A stretch of 50,823 nt of DNA from Paenibacillus vini. Its GTDB lineage: Bacteria > Bacillota > Bacilli > Paenibacillales > Paenibacillaceae. The notes beneath the pieces are model-generated. The model had not been told where the DNA came from, made no database searches, and saw only the letters and a list, made by a program, of their open reading frames with translations. The first letter of the stretch is position 1. Each line of letters opens with the position of its first letter. Location: NCBI RefSeq assembly GCF_018403325.1, contig NZ_BOSL01000026.1:1-50823 (forward strand), in the 5' to 3' direction. Made by a program: the position numbers and the translations under genes. Of this stretch, positions 1 to 7,994 are shown piece after piece.

Positions 1-234
1 ATATTACAACCATCACAGGTATCAATGGGGATTAAAAAAGATGACCCCTGTTCAGTACAGGAATCATCTATTGTCTGTTGCCTAAGCCTTCTCTTTTTTA
101 AGTGTCCTTGACAAGGGTACCAGTTTATAGTCCGGGGACTTTCTTTTTTTTACGTATCCGGAACATTTCTCTGACATTCCCCTAATACTGGCCCTTTAAA
201 ATCTACATAGTGTCAATAAATGGGAGGGGACAAA
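1..234. other. Upstream region of the alkaline phosphatase gene
   Basis: No credible gene is seen here. Bases 40-68 form an imperfect hairpin (GATGA..CCTGT / ACAGG..TCATC), perhaps the end of a transcript from the left. A TTGACA hexamer lies at 108-113, but no good -10 follows at the right distance. I could not find a convincing PhoP box. A strong Shine-Dalgarno (GGAGG, 223-227) precedes the ATG at 235. Confidence 0.4.
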
Positions 235-1947
235 ATGAATAAATTCTGGAGAGGGCTTGCAGCTTCCGGGTTAGCATTATCCGTCATCGCAGCCGGACCG
301 GCGGCCGTCGCTAAAGAAAACGGGAATGATGCGGCAGGCGGGAAGTCGAAAAATCTGATCGTATTGATCGGGGACGGCATGGGGCCGGCGCAAGTATCGG
401 CAGCACGTTATTATCAGCAGTATGTCAAAGGAATTGATAAATTGAACCTCGACCCCTATTACGTCGGGCAGGCTACTACATACGCCGACCGCGGTGAAGA
501 CGGCGGTACGATCGTCTCCGGAATCGTTACGGATTCGGCTTCGGCCGGAACCGCTTTTGCAACCGGACATAAAACCTATAATGCGGGCATCAGCGTCTCC
601 AATGAGGATGTTTCCAAGCCTTTCGCTTCCATTATTGAAGCGGCCGAAATTAACGGAAAATCTACAGGCCTCGTGACGACTGCACGGATTACTCACGCTA
701 CACCGGCCGTATATGCTTCGCATGTCCGGAGCCGCGACAACGAAAGTGCGATTGCTTCCCAATATCTGGACAGCGGAGTGGATGTATTGTTCGGCGGAGG
801 CAAATCTTTCTTCGTGACCAAAGAGGAGAAGGGCAAACGGACTGATAAAAACCTGCTCCCTGATTTTGAGGCCAAGGGCTACAAAATAGTAGAGAATGCA
901 CAAAGTCTGAAGTCGCTGACCGCGAAAGACGCCAAGGTGCTTGGGCTGTTCGGTGGCTCGCATGTTGCTTACGTACCGGATAGATCGTCGGAAACGCCAA
1001 GCCTTGCGGATATGACATCCAAAGCGCTGGAAATCCTGTCTGCAGATTCAGACGGCTTTGCGATCATGATTGAAGGCGGCCGGATCGACCATGCCGGACA
1101 TGCCAACGATCTTCCGACCATGGTGCAGGAAGCCCTGGACTTCGATGCCGCTTTTAAAGTTGCGATAGATTTTGCGAAAAAGAACGGAAATACTTCCGTC
1201 GTAGTAACCGCGGACCATGAGACAGGCGGACTGTCGCTGTCCAGAGATAATATTTACGAGGTGAATATCGATCTGTGGGATAAGCAGAAGCATTCGTCGG
1301 AGTCCTTGATCGGCGCATTGGATGGAGCCAAAACGGTAGCCGATATCAAGAAAATCGTGTCCGAAAACACTTGGATTAACGATTTGACCAATGAGGAAGC
1401 ACAGCAGATTTTGGATGGAGACGGTTCTTCCTATAAGCGGGAAGGCGGATATAACGCCGTCATCTCCAAGCGTTTGCTGATCGGCTGGTCCGGTCACGGC
1501 CATTCGGCGGTGGATGTAGGCGTTTGGGCTTACGGACCGATTGCCGATAAGCTGAAAGGGCAGGTCGACAATACGCAAATCGCGATTGCCGGGGCGGAAG
1601 TGCTTGGTGTTGACTTATCCAAAGCCACCTCCAATTTGCAATCCAAGCATTTGTATCCGAAGTTCAAAATTAACCGTGACAAAGAGGTGCTCTATCCGGC
1701 TAAAGCTTTAACCGAATCGCTTGGAGGAACTTACCAGGCAACCGGAAATAACGTGACATTAACCGGAAAAGGCGCAACCATAACCGTCGATCTTGGCGCG
1801 GGAACGGCCAAAACGGGCGGCAAGTCCGCTTCCTTTACCGTAGACATGGACAACGGAACCTTATACCTGCCGCTGTCGGCATTCAATCAGCTTACCGGCA
1901 AAACGCTGAAATGGGATGCTTTGTCGGAACGGATCCAATTAAATTAA
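235..1947 (+). CDS. Secreted alkaline phosphatase with C-terminal copper-amine-oxidase-like domain
   Basis: This 570-residue protein belongs to the PhoA-type alkaline phosphatases, which release phosphate from monoesters outside the cell. It opens with a Sec signal peptide (about residues 1-26, ending AVA). Metal and catalytic motifs follow: GDGMG (metal Asp, about 47), TDSASAG with the nucleophile Ser at about 101, GGRIDHAGHAND, TADHETGG and SGHGHSA. Residues from about 480 to the end resemble the copper-amine-oxidase N-terminal-like domain that many Paenibacillus exported proteins carry, probably a wall-associated module. The ATG at 235 is preferred over 220 because GGAGG sits 7 bases before it. 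Phosphate control is likely from the family but not visible here. A strong hairpin closes the gene. Confidence 0.93.
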   Translation: MNKFWRGLAASGLALSVIAAGPAAVAKENGNDAAGGKSKNLIVLIGDGMGPAQVSAARYYQQYVKGIDKLNLDPYYVGQATTYADRGEDGGTIVSGIVTDSASAGTAFATGHKTYNAGISVSNEDVSKPFASIIEAAEINGKSTGLVTTARITHATPAVYASHVRSRDNESAIASQYLDSGVDVLFGGGKSFFVTKEEKGKRTDKNLLPDFEAKGYKIVENAQSLKSLTAKDAKVLGLFGGSHVAYVPDRSSETPSLADMTSKALEILSADSDGFAIMIEGGRIDHAGHANDLPTMVQEALDFDAAFKVAIDFAKKNGNTSVVVTADHETGGLSLSRDNIYEVNIDLWDKQKHSSESLIGALDGAKTVADIKKIVSENTWINDLTNEEAQQILDGDGSSYKREGGYNAVISKRLLIGWSGHGHSAVDVGVWAYGPIADKLKGQVDNTQIAIAGAEVLGVDLSKATSNLQSKHLYPKFKINRDKEVLYPAKALTESLGGTYQATGNNVTLTGKGATITVDLGAGTAKTGGKSASFTVDMDNGTLYLPLSAFNQLTGKTLKWDALSERIQLN

Positions 1948-1977
1948 CGGAACAGGTCAGGACAAAACAAGGCAGAA

Positions 1978-2013
1978 GAAAACAGGAGAAGCCGCTTCTC
2001 CTGTTTTCCTTTT
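1978..2013 (+). terminator. Intrinsic terminator after the alkaline phosphatase gene
   Basis: A near-perfect hairpin (AACAGGAGAAG at 1981-1991 with CTTCTCCTGTT at 1995-2005, extendable to 1978/2008) is followed by a T-rich run. It separates the phosphatase from the ABC operon. Confidence 0.9.
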
Positions 2014-2036
2014 CATGATGGTTAGGGGGAAGAGTC

Positions 2037-2738
2037 ATGCTTCAGATCCGCGGTTTGAGGAAACAGTTTCATGTGGCGGGAAAAGAGATTCCGATTCTGG
2101 ACATTCCGGAATGGCATGTCGGACAAGGCGAAAAAATCGCGATTACCGGACCGAGCGGCTCCGGCAAAAGCACGCTGCTTCACTTGATTAGCGGCATTAT
2201 GCGGCCGGATGAAGGGGATATCCTGATCGGAGAGAACAAGCTATCCGGCATGAGCGAGGCACTCCGAGACCGTTTTCGGGGAGAGCATATTGGTTACATT
2301 CTTCAGGATTTTCATCTTATACCCTCTCTTACGGCGAGAGAAAACGTGGAGATCGCTTTAGCCCGGAACCGGAATACCGGGCGGGGTGAACGCCTTGAAC
2401 TCATCAACCACTGGTTTGAACGGGTTGGGATGCTGGAGCGGAGGGATCATAAGCCCTCCCAGCTCTCCAGAGGACAACAGCAGCGTGTGGCCATTATCCG
2501 GGCGCTGATCTCAGGACCCACGCTGGTCCTTGCCGATGAACCGACAGGCAGTCTGGACTGGGAGACCGCGGACGAAATCGCGGAGCTCCTGCTGGAGCTA
2601 TGCGGGAGCGACCGTCATACCCTGCTTGTCGTTACCCATGATTTAAGAATGGCGGAGCGTTTCCCGACATGCAGGCACATTCATGAAATTAACGAAATTC
2701 ATCGCCGGGTTCGTAAGCAAGGGGGGCTTGCGATATGA
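2037..2738 (+). CDS. ABC transporter ATP-binding protein (LolD/MacB type)
   Basis: This 233-residue ATPase has a complete nucleotide-binding domain: Walker [10 protein letters not shown] (38-46), Q-loop (Gln 90), signature LSRGQ (143-147), Walker B LVLADEP (163-169) and an H-loop in VVTHD. The length and the FxxxxG-type permease encoded next place it in the MacB/LolD/FtsE-like group, which powers mechanotransmission rather than ordinary import. It overlaps the permease start by four bases (ATGA), so the two are translationally coupled. The substrate cannot be read from this subunit. Confidence 0.9.
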   Translation: MLQIRGLRKQFHVAGKEIPILDIPEWHVGQGEKIAITGPSGSGKSTLLHLISGIMRPDEGDILIGENKLSGMSEALRDRFRGEHIGYILQDFHLIPSLTARENVEIALARNRNTGRGERLELINHWFERVGMLERRDHKPSQLSRGQQQRVAIIRALISGPTLVLADEPTGSLDWETADEIAELLLELCGSDRHTLLVVTHDLRMAERFPTCRHIHEINEIHRRVRKQGGLAI

Positions 2739-3940
2739 GTCTCCTCCGTTATTTATTTAAAAATTTGCTGCACCGTAAATATTTATCGCTGCTGACGATT
2801 GTGTCCGTCTCCGCAACCGTCGCCTTTATCATTTTGCTTACCTTGTCAAAAGCGGGTGTAGAGCAAGGAGCGGAGAAAGGCTATGGTCCGTTCGATTTGG
2901 TGATCGGGGCGGCGGGCAGCGAAAGTCAGCTTGTGTTGAACACGTTTTATCATGTTGGTGCACCAACCGGGAATATACCTGGTGAAACACTGGAGAAGGT
3001 GCGTAAGAACAACTCCGTCGAAAAGGCGTACGCTTTGACGACAGGGGACCATTATAACGAATATCCGATTGTCGGTATCGATCCGCAATATTTTATGACC
3101 AGGTACGGCGATCAGCCGATGACAGAAGGGCATTTATATGGGCAGACCGGAGAAGTCGTGATCGGTGCTTATGCGGCGAAAATGCTTCATGTGCAGGTCG
3201 GAGATACGTTTTCAGGGGCGCATGGCCTGGTGGAAGAGGTTCATCTCGAAGAAGAGGAGAATCACGGAGAGCATGATGAACATGAGGGTTTTGTCTATAC
3301 GGTCAAGGGAATTTTGCCGCGGCTGAATACCCCGGATGACCGGGCTATTTTTACGACGGTGGACTATGCATGGGCTGTTCATGGGGAAGCCGCAGAAGAC
3401 CGCGATATAACGGCTATCCTTGTGAAGCCAGGAACGCTGCAGGCCGGGCAGGATTTACGGTCCTTGCTTGAAGGAGAAGGCCGGGTTCAAGTTAATTATA
3501 CAAGCAAAGCGGTTGCCGATGTGGTTAATCTCGTGGATAAAGGCTCCGAACTGCTTGGAATCGTGACGGCGCTATGTATTTTGCTGGCTGCGGTGTCGAT
3601 CCTGCTTTCCTTGATCGCCGCTGCAGGAGAGCGGACGAAGGATGCGGGGCTGCTGCGTCTTTTGGGGAAAACGCGTGGTTATATCGTGATGGCCATGTTG
3701 GGCGAAGGTCTGGTGCTGACAGGGGCCGGGCTCGTCCTTGGGATTGCGGCGGGTCATGTCGGTGGTTACTTTTTGCGGGACGCTCTGTTTCAATACGCCG
3801 GAATTCAAATTTCACCGTTCCTTGTTTCAGGTAATCACGCTTTAATCGCAGCAGGCACTCTCGCGATCGGAATCGCAGCTGCATTGCTGCCCGCTGTCCG
3901 GATGTATCGGCTGGATCCGCTCGCCTTGTTCAAAGCTTAA
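2735..3940 (+). CDS. ABC transporter permease (FtsX/MacB-like) with a His/Glu-rich loop
   Basis: This 401-residue membrane protein has the FtsX/MacB layout: one N-terminal membrane helix (about 18-40), a large extracellular domain, and three C-terminal helices (about 276-300, 320-345, 368-390). An acidic, His-rich stretch near residues 168-186 (EEEENHGEHDEHEG) looks able to bind a divalent metal. From memory, similar His-rich permeases occur with a DUF3299 protein in the zinc-regulated zrg genes of Vibrio, and a DUF3299-like lipoprotein follows here. A link to metal handling is therefore an inference. Confidence 0.85.
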   Translation: MSLLRYLFKNLLHRKYLSLLTIVSVSATVAFIILLTLSKAGVEQGAEKGYGPFDLVIGAAGSESQLVLNTFYHVGAPTGNIPGETLEKVRKNNSVEKAYALTTGDHYNEYPIVGIDPQYFMTRYGDQPMTEGHLYGQTGEVVIGAYAAKMLHVQVGDTFSGAHGLVEEVHLEEEENHGEHDEHEGFVYTVKGILPRLNTPDDRAIFTTVDYAWAVHGEAAEDRDITAILVKPGTLQAGQDLRSLLEGEGRVQVNYTSKAVADVVNLVDKGSELLGIVTALCILLAAVSILLSLIAAAGERTKDAGLLRLLGKTRGYIVMAMLGEGLVLTGAGLVLGIAAGHVGGYFLRDALFQYAGIQISPFLVSGNHALIAAGTLAIGIAAALLPAVRMYRLDPLALFKA

Positions 3941-3953
3941 GGAGGTAGATGAG

Positions 3954-4892
3954 GTGAAAAAAACATGGGTATGGGGGCTGCTGCCTTCTATCATCGTTTT
4001 TGCGATGCTTATGCAGGGCTGCGGTCAAAACAAGGCGCTTACTCCGTCTGCTGGTTCTTTTGGAGAGGCCGCCGGTTCTTTGCCGTCAAAGTCCGGTTCG
4101 AGCGAAGAAGTTCCTGCGAAGACGGGGTTAGCAGAAGCTGAATCGGCTTCAACAGGAGTACCGAGCCAAGTACAGGAAACAGAAAAAGCCGGAGATAAAG
4201 TGAAGGAAGAAGATCCAACCGCTGAGGAGAAGAAGGCAGCTCTAGCTCCATTGCCAAAGTCCGCTTCAGAACAGCCGAAGGATTTGGAAAGCCAGGTGGA
4301 GAACAAGCCGGATGGACGGACGAACTCCACGGGCGGAGCGGTTTCGGCGAAGGAGCAAACGGCGTCAAAGGAGCTGAAATCGACGGAAACGCAAACCAAG
4401 GTAAAGGCGGGAACGGGGAAAGATAGCAACGCGGTCTCCGGTAAAGCGACAGCAAACGTTGCTTCTACTAAGCCCGATACATCCCAAGGGAATAAAGCCA
4501 CATCAGGTGTTAAGGATAAAAAGGGGGCTCAGCCGATCGGATGGTCCCAATTTTTTGACGGTGACGATCAAACGACTCCATCCGAAGCATTCTGGGACCT
4601 TAGCGGATCAACCGTAACGATCAAGGGGTTTATGGGAGAAGTGTTGTCTTTTGAAAATAACTGGTTCCTGCTTATTCCCGAACCTGGAGCGGAGTGTCCT
4701 TTTGATAACGGGGACGAAACTTACTGGAACAAAATTATGATTGTGTTTGTGCCGGAGGATGTCAAATTGAGATATAAATCCGAGCCTCTCGAAATAACGG
4801 GCCGGCTCGATGTCGGGATCAAAATAGACGAATCCGGTTATAAAACCATGTTCCGTCTTTATGATGCCTCCTTTAAAGAGATCAAGGAGTAG
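3954..4892 (+). CDS. Lipoprotein with DUF3299-like C-terminal domain
   Basis: This 312-residue protein starts at a GTG behind GGAGG (3941-3945). The signal peptide ends in a lipobox-like MQGC, with the lipidated Cys at about 23. A long Ser/Lys/Glu/Thr-rich disordered linker (about 25-185) precedes a compact domain (about 195-312) containing VTIKGFMGEV, FLLIPEPGAECPF and LEITGRLDVG. That domain resembles DUF3299, though the central Cys/Pro-rich motif is degenerate. It is the third gene of the ABC operon and is probably the surface-exposed partner of the permease. The function is unknown, and the linker is too biased to be informative. Confidence 0.7.
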   Translation: MKKTWVWGLLPSIIVFAMLMQGCGQNKALTPSAGSFGEAAGSLPSKSGSSEEVPAKTGLAEAESASTGVPSQVQETEKAGDKVKEEDPTAEEKKAALAPLPKSASEQPKDLESQVENKPDGRTNSTGGAVSAKEQTASKELKSTETQTKVKAGTGKDSNAVSGKATANVASTKPDTSQGNKATSGVKDKKGAQPIGWSQFFDGDDQTTPSEAFWDLSGSTVTIKGFMGEVLSFENNWFLLIPEPGAECPFDNGDETYWNKIMIVFVPEDVKLRYKSEPLEITGRLDVGIKIDESGYKTMFRLYDASFKEIKE

Positions 4893-4906
4893 CTTTGGAT
4901 AGAATC

Positions 4907-4952
4907 AAAACCCCCGCAGCGCCTTGTTTACAAGGAACTGGCGGGGGGTCTT
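4907..4952. terminator. Bidirectional terminator between the lipoprotein gene and mntH
   Basis: CCCCCGC (4911-4917) pairs with GCGGGGG (4941-4947), and an inner stem CCTTG/CAAGG (4922-4935) lies between them. The stem is flanked by an A-run on the left and a T-rich stretch on the right, so it can end transcription of both convergent genes. Confidence 0.8.
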
Positions 4953-4953
4953 A

Positions 4954-6303
4954 TCAGAACAGAACCGTTTGAACCAGCAGGTATACGTTCAGCACGACGA
5001 TAATTCCGGCGATAAGCCAGGCCAGAAGGTTCAGCCAAAGCTTGTTGGCGAATTCGCCCATCTTCGTTTTACTCGAAGTGAACCTGACCAGCGGGATAAC
5101 GGCGAACGGAAGCTGCAAGGACAGAATGACTTGGCTAAAAATAAGCAGATCCTGAGTCCCTCTTTCCCCGTAAATGGCGGTAACGATAACGGCCGGAATG
5201 ATAGCGATCAGGCGCGTAATCAAGCGTCGCAGCCAAGGAGTCAGGCGGATGTTCACGAAGCCTTCCATGACGATCTGCCCGGCGAGCGTCCCGGTCAACG
5301 TAGAGTTCTGCCCGGATGCAAGCAGCGCGACCGCAAACATGACGCTTGCCAGAGTGGTGCCTACAATCGGAGTAAGCAGGTGATAGGCTTCGCTGATATC
5401 GGCGACCTGGGTCATTCCCGCAGAATGGAATGTCGCGGCGGAAACGATCAAGATCGCCGAGTTAATAAACAAAGCGAATGTTAGCGCGATGCTCGAATCC
5501 CAGGTCGCGAACTTGATCGCCTGCCGTTTGCCGGCCGGAGTCCGGTCATACTGTCTGGTTTGCACGATGGAGGAGTGCAAATACAGATTGTGCGGCATGA
5601 CTGTCGCTCCCAATATACCGATCGCGATATAGAGCATTTCCGGCCGGCGGATGATGTCCGCGTTAGGAATATAACCGAGGGCGACCTGCCCCATATCCGG
5701 TTTGGAGAGAAACAGATCGATGCCGAAGCAAATCCCGATCGTAGCGATAAGGACGACGACGAAAATTTCCAGCGTTCGAAATCCTTTGTTCTGAAGCAAT
5801 AGTATAAGCAAAACGTCCACGGCGGTGATCATCACCCCGTAAATGATCGGCAATCCGAAAAGCAGATTAAGCGCAATTGCGGCCCCGATGACTTCAGCCA
5901 GGTCCGTCGCGGCGATCGCCAATTCGCAGAGCAGCCAGAGTGTGATGACGACAGGTTTGGAATAATTGTCACGGCAGGCCTGCGCCAAATCCTTGCCGGT
6001 TACAATGCCGAGCTTGCCGGAGAGGGACTGGAGCAGGACTGCCATAAGATTGGATAACAAAATAACGGATAAAAGCGTGTAGCCGAAGCGTGAACCGCCT
6101 TCGATGTCGGTCGCCCAGTTCCCTGGATCCATATAACCGACGGCAACCATATAGCCGGGTCCGGCAAAGGCCAGAAATTTCCTGAACCAAGAGCCAGTCG
6201 CCGGAATGCGCATGGAGCGATGGGCTTCCGGCAGAGAAGGCTGATCGCCGTTCATTCTCCACCCGGGGATACCGGCCTCTGCTTTATCTTGAGTCTCATT
6301 CAT
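4954..6303 (-). CDS. mntH: Nramp-family divalent metal/proton symporter, manganese uptake
   Basis: This 449-residue multi-pass membrane protein is an Nramp transporter importing Mn2+ (and Fe2+) with protons. The helix-1 metal-site motif DPGNW is at 59-63 and the helix-6 motif MPHN at 236-239. It has an N-terminal soluble tail of about 45 residues, and its length is normal for the family. It reads leftward and converges on the ABC operon. A promoter and an MntR-like operator are visible just upstream (6340-6375), so repression by manganese is likely. Confidence 0.95.
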   Translation of the reverse strand: MNETQDKAEAGIPGWRMNGDQPSLPEAHRSMRIPATGSWFRKFLAFAGPGYMVAVGYMDPGNWATDIEGGSRFGYTLLSVILLSNLMAVLLQSLSGKLGIVTGKDLAQACRDNYSKPVVITLWLLCELAIAATDLAEVIGAAIALNLLFGLPIIYGVMITAVDVLLILLLQNKGFRTLEIFVVVLIATIGICFGIDLFLSKPDMGQVALGYIPNADIIRRPEMLYIAIGILGATVMPHNLYLHSSIVQTRQYDRTPAGKRQAIKFATWDSSIALTFALFINSAILIVSAATFHSAGMTQVADISEAYHLLTPIVGTTLASVMFAVALLASGQNSTLTGTLAGQIVMEGFVNIRLTPWLRRLITRLIAIIPAVIVTAIYGERGTQDLLIFSQVILSLQLPFAVIPLVRFTSSKTKMGEFANKLWLNLLAWLIAGIIVVLNVYLLVQTVLF

Positions 6304-6339
6304 GGTATCTCACCCTATCTATTGAAAAGATCTTTTTAT

Positions 6340-6375
6340 ATTGTACACCTCCAAGAGTTTTTGTCTAGGGAAACT
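6340..6375 (-). promoter_or_regulatory. mntH promoter with overlapping MntR-type operator
   Basis: On the minus strand, TAGACA (plus 6362-6367) and TACAAT (plus 6340-6345) are separated by 16 bases. The plus-strand sequence TTTTGTCTAGGGAAACT (about 6359-6375) covers the -35 box. It resembles the Bacillus MntR site TTTGCCTTAAGGAAAC as I remember it. The layout predicts that Mn-loaded MntR blocks polymerase access. Confidence 0.65.
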
Positions 6376-6464
6376 TTTTGGGGTTTGTCCGTTTCAAATC
6401 GGCCGTATTGCTTTAAATGGACTGTGACCCCCCCATTTTATATTGGCTTTAAGGAGGTATTGCC

Positions 6465-6887
6465 ATGAAGACTTTATATACGGCTACTGTGACAGTAAAA
6501 GGCGGACGCACAGGTTCGCTTGAATCCTCGGATGGCGTCTTGAAACTTGACCTTAGTATGCCCGAATCCATGGGAGGACAGGGAGGCAGCGGAAGTAATC
6601 CGGAGCAGCTCTTTGCTGCCGGATACGGAGCGTGCTTTGCAAGCGCGTTGGCCAATGTAGCGGAAAAGGCTGGAGTGAATGCGGAGAACGCGGAAGTAAC
6701 CCATCATGTCGGCATCGGAAAAGACGAAAGCGACGGCGGTTTTAAACTTGCCGTGGAAATCGACGTCAAGCTGCCGGGTGTGGAACGTTCCCAAGCCCAA
6801 GATCTGCTGCATAAGGCTCATGATTTTTGCCCTTATTCCAAAGCGACCCGCGGGAATATCGAAGTGAAACTAAATCTTGTTGAATAG
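6465..6887 (+). CDS. ohr: Organic hydroperoxide resistance protein (Ohr/OsmC family)
   Basis: This 140-residue, full-length Ohr peroxidase reduces organic hydroperoxides with a two-cysteine centre. The peroxidatic Cys is in YGACF (Cys57) and the resolving Cys in FCPYSKA (Cys122). Also typical are the NPEQLFAAGY segment before Cys57 and the TRG motif near the C terminus. The Shine-Dalgarno AAGGAGGT is strong. It is divergent from mntH across 160 bases. I did not recognise a clear OhrR operator. A terminator follows directly. Confidence 0.95.
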   Translation: MKTLYTATVTVKGGRTGSLESSDGVLKLDLSMPESMGGQGGSGSNPEQLFAAGYGACFASALANVAEKAGVNAENAEVTHHVGIGKDESDGGFKLAVEIDVKLPGVERSQAQDLLHKAHDFCPYSKATRGNIEVKLNLVE

Positions 6888-6911
6888 GCCGGAACTTCTT
6901 CTCAATAAAAT

Positions 6912-6950
6912 GACTTCCTTTGGGTATAATGTAAAGGAAGTCTCTTTTTT
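6912..6950 (+). terminator. Intrinsic terminator after ohr
   Basis: GACTTCCTTT (6912-6921) and AAAGGAAGTC (6933-6942) form a perfect 10-bp stem followed by a T-rich tail. Confidence 0.9.
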
Positions 6951-7082
6951 GACCGGAGGGTATGCATCTTGTTGCAATCGAGAGTCTTTGTCATCCCCTT
7001 CCAAGTTGACACGCCGCCCAAAATTAATTAATATGTCTAAGTACTAAAACAGGATTCTAATTTGATAATGCGGGTGATGACC

Positions 7083-7361
7083 ATGTCTTACAGACCGAGT
7101 GTTGATAACGTGACCAAGGCCGGGAGCAACGACAAAGAGGGATTGTACGAATTTATCGTCAAGCTGGCCGACGGCACCGAATGCCGTGTGTTTTACCATC
7201 GTTTTCCTGAATGGCGGCTAACCAATATCAGCCGTTTGCAGAAAACGCCTTGTCCGGTCTGCCGCAAAGATTTCATATGCAAATGCATGGATAGTTTTGC
7301 GGGAGATATCGGACGTCAAGTCGAAGACGGACAATGGATTGACAAGGCTTTGGCCGAGTAA
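7083..7361 (+). CDS. Small CxxC-containing protein of unknown function
   Basis: This protein of about 92 residues starts at the ATG at 7083, behind GGGTGATG; ATG 7068 is an alternative. Its second half has a Cys cluster, CPVCRKDFICKC, suggesting one bound metal ion or a redox pair. No membrane segment or signal peptide is seen. It stands alone between two terminators, so it is probably its own transcription unit. I do not recognise the family. Confidence 0.65.
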   Translation: MSYRPSVDNVTKAGSNDKEGLYEFIVKLADGTECRVFYHRFPEWRLTNISRLQKTPCPVCRKDFICKCMDSFAGDIGRQVEDGQWIDKALAE

Positions 7362-7384
7362 CGGCGCAAGGTTCTGGATAGTAG

Positions 7385-7413
7385 GCGCGGGGCTGTTGGC
7401 TCCGTGCTTTTTT
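7385..7413 (+). terminator. Intrinsic terminator before the DCC-family gene
   Basis: GCGCGGGGC (7385-7393) pairs with GCTCCGTGC (7399-7407), with two G-U pairs and a 5-base loop, followed by six T. It argues against a GTG start at 7404 for the next gene. Confidence 0.75.
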
Positions 7414-7469
7414 CTATAGTTTCTCGGGAGGCGAGGATACTGGGACAAAATAATCGTGAGGTCGATACA

Positions 7470-7859
7470 GTGATTTTATTTGATGGGGTCTGTCACCTTT
7501 GTCAGGGGGCTGTGAAGTTTATTATCAAACGCGATCCGCGCGGCATATTTCACTTTGCTTCTCTTCAATCCCCTGCGGCCGATCGCCTGCTCGAAGGAAA
7601 GACTCCGGAAGGCGGTTTTTTGAACACGATCGTCCTTGTGGAGGACGGAGTTCATTATACCCGCTCCACGGCTGCGCTGCGAATCGCCAGACGGCTGCGC
7701 TTCCCTTGGCCGCTGATGTATCTCTTTATTGTAATTCCCCGCCCGCTCCGCGATGCTGTGTACGGCTGGATAGCAGCGAACCGCTACCGCTGGTTCGGTA
7801 AGGATGACGCCTGCATGATGCCGACGCCGGACATCAGGAAGCGTTTCTTGGAGAAATAG
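7470..7859 (+). CDS. DCC-family (DUF393, YuxK-like) thiol-disulfide oxidoreductase
   Basis: The family-defining motif DGVCHLC (D-x-x-C-x-x-C) lies at the N terminus, and the fold is expected to be thioredoxin-like. I chose the GTG at 7470: it has GAGGT 7 bases upstream and puts the motif at the usual distance from the start (129 residues). An upstream GTG at 7404 lies inside a terminator hairpin. A central hydrophobic stretch (LMYLFIVIP) is typical of the family. The role is generally unassigned. The gene sits alone between terminators. Confidence 0.85.
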   Translation: MILFDGVCHLCQGAVKFIIKRDPRGIFHFASLQSPAADRLLEGKTPEGGFLNTIVLVEDGVHYTRSTAALRIARRLRFPWPLMYLFIVIPRPLRDAVYGWIAANRYRWFGKDDACMMPTPDIRKRFLEK

Positions 7860-7919
7860 GACTTGTCCGAACAGCTCTTCTATGTTATTCTAATTGTAAA
7901 TTTTAGGAATACGGAACGG

Positions 7920-7967
7920 AAGCACCGTCCAATTGACCGAGAGATCGGTTATTGGGCGGTGCTTTTT
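7920..7967 (+). terminator. Intrinsic terminator before the pilus cluster
   Basis: AGCACCGTCCAAT (7921-7933) pairs with ATTGGGCGGTGCT (7951-7963). An inner ACCGA/TCGGT stem and six T downstream complete a long, strong hairpin. Confidence 0.9.
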
Positions 7968-7994
7968 TGCGTTCCCAAGAAGAGGTGGTGGACC

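Noticed and set aside
1-219. PhoP box upstream of the alkaline phosphatase gene
   Set aside because: No tandem TTAACA-like repeats with the required spacing were found.
277-963. Long minus-strand frame opposite the alkaline phosphatase
   Set aside because: It is the shadow of a GC-rich coding gene, without ribosome site or protein-like composition. The same holds for 1048-1578.
4025-4501. Minus-strand frames opposite the lipoprotein linker
   Set aside because: The low-complexity linker gives long open frames on the other strand by composition alone.
6962-7029. Mini reading frames after ohr (15-19 codons)
   Set aside because: Although GGAGGG is near, the frames are very short, spacing is poor, and no family is recognisable.
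7404-7469. Longer DCC-family protein from GTG 7404
   Set aside because: The start lies inside a terminator hairpin and has no ribosome site.
7863-7994. Longer N-terminus of the CpaE-like protein
   Set aside because: It would be encoded through a strong terminator (7920-7967), and the GTG at 7995 has a good ribosome site.
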